From Mucilaginibacter sp. OK268 (GTDB taxonomy: Bacteria; Bacteroidota; Bacteroidia; Sphingobacteriales; Sphingobacteriaceae), in NCBI RefSeq assembly GCF_900103125.1, contig NZ_FNJV01000008.1, forward strand, positions 124,001 to 188,000: a DNA stretch of 64,000 nucleotides, read 5' to 3'. Every line of letters starts with the position of its first letter. Within the stretch, counting starts at the first letter, position 1. The notes below the pieces were generated by a model. It saw nothing but the letters and a program-made list of their open reading frames with translations, had not been told where the DNA came from and made no database searches. This document shows, one piece after another, positions 50,663 to 58,767 of the stretch. Both the position numbers and the translations under genes were made by a program.

Positions 50663-51652
50663 CTACAGTCCCAGCACCGTATTCCAGATCTTTTCATCCA
50701 CCAAAACACCTTCTTTTAAATTTTGCGCACGTGTTTTCAGTGTGTTTTCGCCGGGGTAGGAGATGGTTGTTCCGGCATGTTCGGGTCTGCTGGTTTTGGT
50801 ATAGCTGATGATCTCCTCGATGAGGGCAGCGGTATGGTCGTCGTTCTTTGGTTTTATGCAGATAAATACTTGTGAGATACCGGCCTCTTTGCCATTGGCG
50901 GTGATCCTGGCGGTGGAGTTACCGCCACTTAAAACCGTAGCCAGCAGATCAAGCACCAGCGAAAGTCCGGAACCTTTCCAAAAGCCAACCGGTAGTAAAC
51001 GCTCCGACTGCAAAATGGCTGCGGCATCGGTACTCAAATGCCCTTCGCTATCGTAGCCACCGGGCAGCGGCAATTGTTCTCCTCTTGATTTATATTGGTA
51101 TAGCTTACCAACCGCGTATTGCGATATGGCCATATCCAGCACTACATGCCCGTTTTTGCGGGGCACGGCTATCACCAATGGGTTGTTACCCAAACGCGGG
51201 TCTAGCCCGCCCCAGGGTGGTAAATTGGCAATGGTATTGGTAAAACAGATACCTATATAACCGGCCTCGGCAGCCTGCCAGCCGTAAGTGCCGCCGCGCA
51301 TCCAATGATTGGTATTTTTGATAGCTACACAGCCTATACCGTTATCGCGCGCCAGTTCAATAGCCCGGTTCATACAGATACGCGCATTCAACATTCCCGG
51401 ACCATAATTACCATCCCATTGTTCAATAGCGCCTAAGCCTCCTTCTTTTATGGGTTCTTCGGCTGGTTTTACCAGGCCATCTTTTACATGCTGTACAAAA
51501 ACCGGGAAACGATTAAGGCCGTGTGTATACACACCATCCCTGCTGTTTTCGGCAAAAATGGCTGCACACTTTTCGGCCTTTTCATCGGTAAAATCAATAC
51601 CGGTCAGGATCCGTTTAAATTCAGCTTTCAGTTTTTCAAAAGGTATACGCAT
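50663..51652 (-). CDS. Malate/L-lactate dehydrogenase-family (Ldh_2) oxidoreductase
   Basis: The start is at ATG 51652 (329 residues); a TTG 7 codons earlier is rejected. The family motifs are ENSRDGVYTHGLNRF (about 44-58, with the active-site His), 'CVAIKNTNHWMRGGTYGWQAAEAGYIGICFTNT' (about 113-145, NAD-binding loop, given by its ends) and VLDMAISQYAVGKL. The fold is the unusual sulpholactate/malate dehydrogenase type, not Rossmann. Substrates in the family include malate, lactate, ureidoglycolate and 2,3-diketogulonate; none can be chosen here. It is monocistronic. Confidence 0.92.
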   Translation of the reverse strand: MRIPFEKLKAEFKRILTGIDFTDEKAEKCAAIFAENSRDGVYTHGLNRFPVFVQHVKDGLVKPAEEPIKEGGLGAIEQWDGNYGPGMLNARICMNRAIELARDNGIGCVAIKNTNHWMRGGTYGWQAAEAGYIGICFTNTIANLPPWGGLDPRLGNNPLVIAVPRKNGHVVLDMAISQYAVGKLYQYKSRGEQLPLPGGYDSEGHLSTDAAAILQSERLLPVGFWKGSGLSLVLDLLATVLSGGNSTARITANGKEAGISQVFICIKPKNDDHTAALIEEIISYTKTSRPEHAGTTISYPGENTLKTRAQNLKEGVLVDEKIWNTVLGL

Positions 51653-51803
51653 GGTAGGTAAATAAAAAGTCAAAAGTAAAAATAAAACAGCCGAATCCTG
51701 TTTCGTTTTCCGGAGATAAAAGGCTCGAATAGCTTATTAAAATAATTTCCATTTAAAAGAGTTATTATTACATCCTGGTTGCCAACTAATAACCGGGAAT
51801 ATT

Positions 51804-51811
51804 TATTTTTG
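51804..51811 (+). promoter_or_regulatory. Promoter of the lipocalin-like lipoprotein gene
   Basis: The -7 box TATTTTTG lies 14 bases before the start codon. A TTG at 51779-51781 sits 22 bases upstream, close to the usual spacing. Confidence 0.55.
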
Positions 51812-51825
51812 CCTGCATATTTTCT

Positions 51826-52344
51826 ATGAAAAATAAAACCCCGTTAGTTTTTGTTTTAGGCTTAGTTATTATTAACCTGTTGAGTAATTCATGTAAAAAG
51901 GATGCCAACAGTAATATACCGCGTTTGCTCACAACCGGCACCTGGCTGCTGGCCAATGTACAGGTTACTAACTTTGTAGGCGATGCTCAGATTGGCACTG
52001 CGGATACCTTATACGTTGGCTGCGACTCGACCCAGACATTTACTTTCAATACCAACAATACCTGCACATTTGTAAATTTTGCCTGCCTGGCCCAAAATAC
52101 AACCGGCACCTGGACACTTACCCCCAACCGGCTTTTCTTTACTTCAGATATGACCTGCAAAGATACTACCGGCAACAAAGGGGTTATAAAACAAACGCAG
52201 CCTTTTACCAATGCACAGATATATACACTAGGGATTTACTCCCTGGTATTGCAAACCGGGGATGTAGAGCCGAATTATTCATCAACCAAAAGACGAAGAA
52301 TTGTGCGGTACGGATTTATCAAGCAAAAAGCACTAACACAATAA
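51826..52344 (+). CDS. Lipocalin-like lipoprotein
   Basis: This 172-residue lipoprotein has the signal IINLLSNSC with lipidated Cys at about 23, followed by two lysines. The mature part is a small beta-barrel: LLTTGTWLLANVQV (about 34-47) is the typical lipocalin_4/5 opening. 'CDSTQTFTFNTNNTCTF' and 'TGTWTLTPNRLFFTSD' are the paired strands of such domains. Conserved Cys may form disulphides. The ligand and role are unknown. It has its own promoter and stands alone ahead of purN. Confidence 0.82.
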   Translation: MKNKTPLVFVLGLVIINLLSNSCKKDANSNIPRLLTTGTWLLANVQVTNFVGDAQIGTADTLYVGCDSTQTFTFNTNNTCTFVNFACLAQNTTGTWTLTPNRLFFTSDMTCKDTTGNKGVIKQTQPFTNAQIYTLGIYSLVLQTGDVEPNYSSTKRRRIVRYGFIKQKALTQ

Positions 52345-52472
52345 GTAAACTTTTATATTTGGATTATGATACCAGTGATTTTTTATAATAAAATTACCAG
52401 CAGCATAAAACAAATCCCTATAAATAAACATTTACAGGTAACATCATCACCTTTGAAAAGCCCCCAATTTTA

Positions 52473-53051
52473 ATGAAGAAACGAATTGCCATTTTTGCTT
52501 CAGGTTCAGGGTCAAACGCCCAAAAGTTAATGGAGCACTTTAAACGCAATGCCGATGCCGAAGTAGTGCTGATACTCACCAATAATCCCCAGGCTTATGT
52601 ATTACAACGAGCCGATAATTTTGAAGTACCATCGCACATATTTACCAGGCATGAATTTTTTGAAACCGACGATGTGATCAGACTACTTAAAAACCTGCAG
52701 GTTGACCTTATTGTACTGGCAGGCTTTTTATGGCTGGTTCCCGCATCGTTATTAAAAGCCTTCCCCAACAAGATCATTAACCTTCACCCTGCCCTGCTTC
52801 CCAAATATGGTGGCAAAGGCATGTATGGCGATCATGTGCACAAAGCCATCCTGGAAGCCGGCGAAGAGGAAAGCGGTATTACCATACATTTTGTGAACGA
52901 GCAGTTTGATGAAGGCGAGATCATCCATCAATCTAAATTCAGGATTGAGCCGGGCGACAACCTGGAAATGGTTAAATTCAAAGGTCAGCAGCTGGAGCAT
53001 CATCATTTCCCTAAGGTGGTAGAGGCTTTGTTGAAGAAGATGAAAAGTTAA
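52473..53051 (+). CDS. purN: Phosphoribosylglycinamide formyltransferase
   Basis: This 192-residue GAR transformylase begins RIAIFASGSGSNAQKLMEHF with the phosphate-binding GSGSN loop (about 9-13). The formyl-transfer residues are visible in INLHPALLPKYGGKGMYG (about 103-120; Asn and His catalytic) and the Asp in 'NEQFDEGEIIHQ' (about 148-159). It uses 10-formyl-tetrahydrofolate in the third step of purine synthesis. Length is typical. It is monocistronic; a heptad repeat follows its stop. Confidence 0.96.
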   Translation: MKKRIAIFASGSGSNAQKLMEHFKRNADAEVVLILTNNPQAYVLQRADNFEVPSHIFTRHEFFETDDVIRLLKNLQVDLIVLAGFLWLVPASLLKAFPNKIINLHPALLPKYGGKGMYGDHVHKAILEAGEEESGITIHFVNEQFDEGEIIHQSKFRIEPGDNLEMVKFKGQQLEHHHFPKVVEALLKKMKS

Positions 53052-53054
53052 TTC

Positions 53055-53137
53055 AAGTTCTGAGTCTTAAGTCTCGAGTCCTAAGTTAGAAAAGAGTCTT
53101 AAGTAATGAACTCAAGACTCAGAACTCAAGACTTAAA
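53055..53137. repeat. Heptad inverted repeat 4 (RAGTYYT type)
   Basis: Five units such as GAGTCTT and AAGTCTC (53055-53089) face units such as ACTCAAG and ACTCAGA (53110-53137). The right arm overlaps the stop codon of the minus-strand TonB-dependent receptor gene. It lies between convergent genes. Confidence 0.88.
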
Positions 53138-55496
53138 AATTCGTGCTTAACGATACGCCATAAGTACGCGGGTTACCTAAATGAGATGCCCCGAAGTCAT
53201 AGGCATAATCGATATACTTTTTGTTGGCGATATTGCTCTCCCAGAAAAACAGGCTGAAGTTTTTGGTATCCACCCCGATCCTCGCGTTAAACTTACTATA
53301 GGCTTTTTGCTCTATCTGGTTGGCCAGGTCAAAATACTGATCGCCCAGGTAGCGCCATTCGCCACGTGCAACCAGTTTCACTTTTTGAGGTCCACTCAGC
53401 TCATAGCCGTATTGTACAGCCATCATGGAAGTAATATCAGGCGTATATATCTGGCGATTCCCTTTAAGATCGACAATTTGTCCATTGTTACCTACTGCCA
53501 GGCTGGTATAACGGGCATGGGTATAGCCAAAGTTATAATCAACTGACAGGCCTTTCACGGGCGTGGCACCCAACTCAAGTTCGGCGCCTTTGCTGCTTAG
53601 CTTGCCTGCATTTTTGGTAACGGTAATGGCATCAGGCAATATCAGCGTGGGCACCTGCGCATTGGTTACCCGCGTATAAAACGCGGTAATGTTTACGCGC
53701 AGTTTGTTATCCAAAAAATTATTTTTCGAACCTATTTCATAGTTATTACTGTACTCGGGTTTAAAAGTATACAACGGTGGCTGCGATGGGTCAGACCCCA
53801 ACTCCGTAATACCCCCAGCCCTAAAGCCCCGGCTGTAACTGGCATACAAGTTATTGTTGGCCGAAAGATGATAAGCCACACTCAGTTTTGGTGAAAAGGC
53901 ATTGAAGTTGGCTTTTGACGAGGTATCTGAACGGGTTACGATAGCCGCCTGTCCATCGGGCTGAAATTCGCCCAGTATGCTTTCTTTCTTATGTTCGTGG
54001 TCATAACGCAGCCCGGCGGTAATATCAAATTCGGGGCTTATAGTATATGTTGCCTGGCCATAAACGGCTACACCTAAATTACGATCAGTATTGGTATTGA
54101 TGCTGGTGAAATCTGTCATGGGTGAGCCTACGGCAGCCGCATCGGCACCAAAATGGGTACCCTGGCGGTTAGGTGCATAATGGTAAAAACCATAAGTGCC
54201 GGCTGTCCACTTTAAAGCCGAGGTTGATGAGGCCGGCGAAGTAAACCGAAATTCCTGTATCCCGGTTTTCACTTTGTTCCAGTCGCCGCCATAATTATTG
54301 ATGATCGAGATACCGTCGATGGCCGAAAAATCACCGTCAATTGGCGTGGTATAATACCGGTTATTAACCTGGTATGACGACTGGGAGGTAAAGTTAAAAT
54401 CGCGCCCGGCATAACTAATAGCCAGCGACGACTGGAAAGTATTATCGATCATTTTGGTGGTCGCGTTCTGATCTACTTTAAACGGATCGCTCAGGGCATC
54501 AGCCGGTGAACCTGCCAGCGGGAAAGCGCCATTATTGCGGTTATTATAATTTTTAACATTTAAGGTCAACGCCAGTTTGGAGGTAGCCAGGAATTTGAGG
54601 TAGTAGTTACCTAAAAAGAAATGCTGCTTATCAAAATGGGTATTGTTAAAGGTATTGGTATAAAAACCATTAAAGCCCGAATAAACACCGGCAACGCCTA
54701 AAAATAGTTTGTCTTTAATAAGCGGAGCGCGCAGGCCCAGGGTATAGCGCTGCTGCCCGTAGTTACCAAAATCGAGTCCGGCAAAACCGCTTATAGTATT
54801 GGTAGGTTGTTTGGTGATGATATTGATAACCCCGCCGGTGGCATTACGGCCGTAAAGCGTTCCCTGTGGGCCCCGTAAAACTTCTATCCTTTCCACATCC
54901 AGCAACTGGGGAATGTAGGTATCAAGCCCATATTGATTTACGCCATCTACATAAGTAGCTACCGCCGGATCGTATGAAGTAGTGACGATACCTCTTATAC
55001 CACTCACCGTGCGGTTATCGCCCGGACCGGCCGAATTAAGGTTGGGTGCAATAGCGGTCAAATCTTTAAGATCCCACAGGCGGTAATCACGTATCTGTTT
55101 TGCTGTTAAGGTGGAAATACTGATAGGTACACGCTGAGCGTCTTCCTCATATTTTTGGGCGGTTACGGTAACCTCGTCCAACTGGTTAGCCGCATCTTTT
55201 AATTGTATATCGATGGATTGATTGCCAACGCCAACCTTTACCTCCTGATTTTTGGCGGCATAACCTACCGCGCTGATATGCAGGGTGTAAGTACCGGCAT
55301 CCAGGTTTCTGAATACAAATTTCCCGTTTTTATCGGCAATAGTATGGTAATTGGTATTGAGCAAATAAACCGAAGCACCGGCTACGGCCTGTGTTTTATC
55401 GTCAGTCACTGTGCCAGATAAATTGGCGCGGGTTTGGCTTTTTACAGTAACAGCAAGCAGGAATAGTATTAATAAAGTAAATATTGTTTTCATCAT
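53133..55496 (-). CDS. TonB-dependent receptor with carboxypeptidase-regulatory-like domain
   Basis: This 787-residue outer-membrane receptor has a signal peptide ending VKSQ and a CarboxypepD_reg domain (about 22-105: LSGTVTDDKTQAVAGASVYLL). A TonB box LDEVTVTAQK (about 105-114) follows, then the plug with DLKDLTAIAPNLNSAGPG and VLRGPQGTLYGRNATGGVINI, and a 22-strand barrel ending in Asn-Phe. It lacks a SusD partner and is of the siderophore/vitamin type rather than SusC. The ligand is unknown. It lies upstream of no obvious partner; a beta-lactamase-like gene precedes it on the same strand after 142 bases. Confidence 0.95.
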   Translation of the reverse strand: MMKTIFTLLILFLLAVTVKSQTRANLSGTVTDDKTQAVAGASVYLLNTNYHTIADKNGKFVFRNLDAGTYTLHISAVGYAAKNQEVKVGVGNQSIDIQLKDAANQLDEVTVTAQKYEEDAQRVPISISTLTAKQIRDYRLWDLKDLTAIAPNLNSAGPGDNRTVSGIRGIVTTSYDPAVATYVDGVNQYGLDTYIPQLLDVERIEVLRGPQGTLYGRNATGGVINIITKQPTNTISGFAGLDFGNYGQQRYTLGLRAPLIKDKLFLGVAGVYSGFNGFYTNTFNNTHFDKQHFFLGNYYLKFLATSKLALTLNVKNYNNRNNGAFPLAGSPADALSDPFKVDQNATTKMIDNTFQSSLAISYAGRDFNFTSQSSYQVNNRYYTTPIDGDFSAIDGISIINNYGGDWNKVKTGIQEFRFTSPASSTSALKWTAGTYGFYHYAPNRQGTHFGADAAAVGSPMTDFTSINTNTDRNLGVAVYGQATYTISPEFDITAGLRYDHEHKKESILGEFQPDGQAAIVTRSDTSSKANFNAFSPKLSVAYHLSANNNLYASYSRGFRAGGITELGSDPSQPPLYTFKPEYSNNYEIGSKNNFLDNKLRVNITAFYTRVTNAQVPTLILPDAITVTKNAGKLSSKGAELELGATPVKGLSVDYNFGYTHARYTSLAVGNNGQIVDLKGNRQIYTPDITSMMAVQYGYELSGPQKVKLVARGEWRYLGDQYFDLANQIEQKAYSKFNARIGVDTKNFSLFFWESNIANKKYIDYAYDFGASHLGNPRTYGVSLSTNF

Positions 55497-55638
55497 AAAG
55501 GCAGCAATTGGCAGGTGTCAGATAAACACATTGATATATTTTCCAATTATAATAAAACGGCCTGCATATTAGAAGCAGGGAACAGAAATATTACTGAAAT
55601 GTGTTTAAAGCTTGAGACTTAAAACTCCTGATTCAGCA

Positions 55639-56547
55639 CTACTCATTCTTCATATACTTATCAATCCCCTCGGCAGGTTTCCAATTGCTGCCGGGCTCAA
55701 AATAGTGCCATAGCAGGGCCGATATCTTTTTGATGAGTACGCTGGCTTCATTGTCAGGTACCCAGCGCTGGTCGGTGTTATGATTGGTCATGATAGAAAA
55801 TACATAATCGCCATGAGGGGCACTTACAAGCACGGTTTCTGATTTCGCGGCATCAACGGCGCCCTGTTTAGATATGGTTTGCACATAAGGTGGTATCTGC
55901 GATAGCGCTTTCTCGTCCCAGTAAATACGTGCCATGTTACGGCTCATACGCTCGCTGGCAGCCGGACTAACAGCCTTACCTTGCCTAATCATGGTGAACA
56001 GGCGGCACATTTCAAACGGCGTACTTACACCCCAACCATAAATACTGCGGATAGCTTCGCGCCCGGGTACCCGGGAGTTCACTCGCATTACCTTAAACCC
56101 ATTTTGCTGCAGCCAGTTGTTGATATAATCGCCACCTACCAGCTTTTGCAACCAGGTGCTTGCTGTATTATCGCTCATGGTGATCATAAGCAGGGCCACC
56201 TTGCTTAGCTGGATGGTGTCTTTATCTTTAAACGAGCCCAATATATCCTCGCCTTTGTACAACAGCGAATCGCGGTAAACCAGTTTTTGATTGTATTGCA
56301 GCTCTCCCTTTTCAATTTTATCCATCAAACCACATTGAATGCTTACCTTGATCATACTGGCTGTAGGGAACAAGGTATCGGCATTAATGGACGCGGTTTT
56401 GCCGGTTTTAAGGTTTTGCACATAGATGCCTACCTGACCATGAAATCCCTTCACCGCGTCATTAAGCTGTTGCGTAAGCTTACGATCTGTTTGGGCGAAG
56501 GCGATTGAAGTCGCAAATAAGAAAAGAGTGAGTAGTTTGAATTTCAT
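55639..56547 (-). CDS. Class A beta-lactamase-like serine hydrolase, atypical active site
   Basis: The start is at ATG 56547 (302 residues), giving a signal peptide that ends IAFAQ. The fold markers are Ser64-x-x-Lys67 in PTASMIK and Ser125-Asp-Asn in MSDN. The expected omega-loop Glu-x-x-x-Asn is not seen; the region reads RVPGREAIR. The Lys-Thr-Gly triad is Lys227-Gln-Gly in ISKQG. It therefore belongs to the beta-lactamase2 (PF13354) hydrolases but may be a peptidase or a weak or non-classical beta-lactamase. Its promoter region abuts that of lpxK and holds a dispersed repeat. Confidence 0.87.
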   Translation of the reverse strand: MKFKLLTLFLFATSIAFAQTDRKLTQQLNDAVKGFHGQVGIYVQNLKTGKTASINADTLFPTASMIKVSIQCGLMDKIEKGELQYNQKLVYRDSLLYKGEDILGSFKDKDTIQLSKVALLMITMSDNTASTWLQKLVGGDYINNWLQQNGFKVMRVNSRVPGREAIRSIYGWGVSTPFEMCRLFTMIRQGKAVSPAASERMSRNMARIYWDEKALSQIPPYVQTISKQGAVDAAKSETVLVSAPHGDYVFSIMTNHNTDQRWVPDNEASVLIKKISALLWHYFEPGSNWKPAEGIDKYMKNE

Positions 56548-56664
56548 CGGAAATAATGGTTGGAACACTAAGTTATAAAAATGGGCTCAAAAATATTTAG
56601 ATTTGTTTTTTTGATATTATAAGGCTAAATGAATAAAAATGTCACCGCGTTTCAGGGAAAGACC

Positions 56665-56736
56665 TGTCATCCTGAGCTTGTCGAAGGATCGTGCGGAGAG
56701 GCTTGCCCACCATACTTCGACAAGCTCAGCATGACA
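56665..56736. repeat. Dispersed palindromic repeat, family A, second copy
   Basis: TGTCATCCTGAGCTTGTCGA and its mirrored end form long arms around a GC-rich middle. It matches 7090-7163 in layout and inner string. It lies between divergent genes, upstream of lpxK. Confidence 0.85.
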
Positions 56737-56780
56737 CCCGTTTTTTCAAGTCCCAAAATCATGTCGACATTTATCCACCT

Positions 56781-57845
56781 ATGATATACCTCCGCTGGCT
56801 TTTATTTCCTTTCTCGTTGCTATATGGCCTGGCGGTGGTTATCCGCAACTGGTGTTATAACACCGGGATATTTAAGAGCAGGTCGTTTAACATGCCTGTG
56901 ATCGCCGTAGGCAACCTGGATGTGGGTGGTGCTGGCAAAAGCCCGATGACAGAATACCTGATCCGTTTGTTGAAAGGCAATTATAAACTGGCAACTTTAA
57001 GTCGGGGCTATGGCCGTAAAACAACAGGTTTTATGGTAGCTAATACCCATACGCAAGCTTCGGACATTGGCGATGAGCCGGCTCAGTTCAAAAACAAGTT
57101 CCCCAGCGTTACCATTGCCGTGGCCGAAAAACGGGTAGAAGGGATCGAACAATTACAGGCATCACATGATCTGATTATTCTGGACGATGCTTACCAGCAC
57201 CGGGCCGTTAAACCGAGTTTCAATATTTTGCTATTTGACTATAACCGGGTTAATGAACCACGCTTGCTATTACCCGCAGGCAACCTGCGCGAACCTTTTA
57301 CAGGGCGCAAACGTGCCGATATTTTGGTGATCAGCAAATGCCCTGCGACTCTGGATCCCGAACAACAAGCAGCTGTTATCAAGCGAATAAATCCACTACC
57401 ACATCAGAGCGTTTTTTTTACATCGATAAGCTATTTACCGCTTCAGGATATGAACGGGCAGGCTACCAATACCGCTATCGATGATACCACAACGGTATTC
57501 CTGCTTACCGGGATAGCAAACGCTCATCCTTTGCTGGAGCATTTAAAAAAGCAAACAACGCACATCATCCATCATAAATATCCCGATCATCATCAGTTTA
57601 GCTTAAAAAATATCAGTAAACTTGCCGATGATTTTTTGGCCTGCACTGCACAAAAAAAACTGATCATCACAACAGAAAAGGACGCACAGCGTTTAGGGGA
57701 ACAGGATCTGCAGCAGGTGGTGAAAAAACTTAATATTTTGGTATTACCTATAGGTATTGAGTTTTTAAATAACCAACAAAAACAGTTTGATAAATTAGTA
57801 ACAGATTATGTTAGAAAATATTCAAAGCACAGCCCAATACATTAA
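56781..57845 (+). CDS. lpxK: Tetraacyldisaccharide 4'-kinase
   Basis: The start is at ATG 56781 (354 residues); an open frame from 56691 runs through the dispersed repeat and is rejected. A single N-terminal membrane helix (about 3-22) is typical. The modified Walker A is VGNLDVGGAGKSPMTEYL (about 49-66), followed by LATLSRGYGRKTTGF and the LDDAYQHRAVKP motif. It phosphorylates the 4' position of the lipid A precursor at the inner membrane. The 3' end overlaps the next gene by 38 bases, so co-transcription is certain or nearly so. Confidence 0.96.
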   Translation: MIYLRWLLFPFSLLYGLAVVIRNWCYNTGIFKSRSFNMPVIAVGNLDVGGAGKSPMTEYLIRLLKGNYKLATLSRGYGRKTTGFMVANTHTQASDIGDEPAQFKNKFPSVTIAVAEKRVEGIEQLQASHDLIILDDAYQHRAVKPSFNILLFDYNRVNEPRLLLPAGNLREPFTGRKRADILVISKCPATLDPEQQAAVIKRINPLPHQSVFFTSISYLPLQDMNGQATNTAIDDTTTVFLLTGIANAHPLLEHLKKQTTHIIHHKYPDHHQFSLKNISKLADDFLACTAQKKLIITTEKDAQRLGEQDLQQVVKKLNILVLPIGIEFLNNQQKQFDKLVTDYVRKYSKHSPIH

Positions 57846-58623
57846 AAGCCGCATTGGCGATTTTGAACCAGAAATAGGCATTATTTTAGGCACCGGTCTT
57901 GGCGGCCTGGTAAAAGAAATAGAGGTTGAAAAACAACTGATGTACTCCAACATACCCGATTTTCCGATCTCGACACTGGAATTTCATTCGGGTAAATTAA
58001 TTTTTGGTACGCTGGCCGGTAAAAAGGTTGTAGCCATGCAGGGCCGTTTGCATTATTACGAAGGCTATAGCATGCAGCAGATCACTTTTCCGGTGAGGGT
58101 GTTGAAATACCTGGGCATTAAATCATTGTTTGTTTCAAACGCCAGTGGCTCGCTTAACCCCGATTTTAAAAAGGGCGACCTGATGATTATTGCCGATCAT
58201 ATTAATCTGCAACCGCAAAACCCATTGGTTGGGCGTAATAATAATGAACTGGGTCCCCGTTTTCCGGATATGAGCCAGCCGTATCAGCGTACATTGATTG
58301 ATAAAGCATTAACAATAGCAAAGGCCAACAATATTATTTGCCATAAAGGAGTTTATGTAGCTGTTACCGGCCCAAATCTGGAAACCAAAGCAGAATACAA
58401 GTATTTACAAATTATTGGCGGCGATGCCGTTGGCATGAGCACCGTACCCGAAGTTATAGTGGCTAACCATATGGGGCTGCCTGTATTCGCGATATCGGTA
58501 TTAACCGACGAAGGTTTTAATGATGAGCTTGCGCCTGTTGTGATTGAAGATATTATAAAAATTGCCGAAGAGGCCGAACCCAAACTAACATTGATACTTA
58601 AAGAACTGATAGCCGGCAGTTAG
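57808..58623 (+). CDS. Purine nucleoside phosphorylase (PNP-I, trimeric type)
   Basis: This 271-residue enzyme has the phosphate-binding GIILGTGLGGL (about 24-34), FHSGKLIFG, 'MQGRLHYYEGYSMQQITFPVRVL' (about 77-99, given by its ends), VSNASGSLNP and the GVYVAVTGPNLETKAEYK block, then GGDAVGMSTVPEV. These are the motifs of inosine/guanosine phosphorylases. It splits purine nucleosides with phosphate for salvage. It overlaps lpxK by 38 bases. Its stop codon supplies the first base of a heptad repeat. Confidence 0.94.
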   Translation: MLENIQSTAQYIKSRIGDFEPEIGIILGTGLGGLVKEIEVEKQLMYSNIPDFPISTLEFHSGKLIFGTLAGKKVVAMQGRLHYYEGYSMQQITFPVRVLKYLGIKSLFVSNASGSLNPDFKKGDLMIIADHINLQPQNPLVGRNNNELGPRFPDMSQPYQRTLIDKALTIAKANNIICHKGVYVAVTGPNLETKAEYKYLQIIGGDAVGMSTVPEVIVANHMGLPVFAISVLTDEGFNDELAPVVIEDIIKIAEEAEPKLTLILKELIAGS

Positions 58624-58767
58624 AGATAAGAACCAAGAGTCAAGATATTAGAATCAAGAAAAGAGTTTTTAAAGTGAATAAAAGAAAATATTTTAACAGG
58701 ACATCACCGCATCATCGTTTACATGAGGAGGCTTCTGTCTTGATTCCTGATTCTCATATCTTGACTC
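58623..58767. repeat. Heptad inverted repeat 5 (GAGTCAA type)
   Basis: The left arm units include GAACCAA, GAGTCAA and GAATCAA (58623-58664). The right arm units include TTGATTC, CTGATTC and TTGACTC (58740-58767). The loop is about 75 bases. The right arm runs into the open frame of the porin gene. Confidence 0.9.

Noticed and set aside
50428..50808. 126-residue plus-strand frame after the RluA-family gene
   Set aside because: It is made of the composite palindrome and antisense Ldh_2 sequence.
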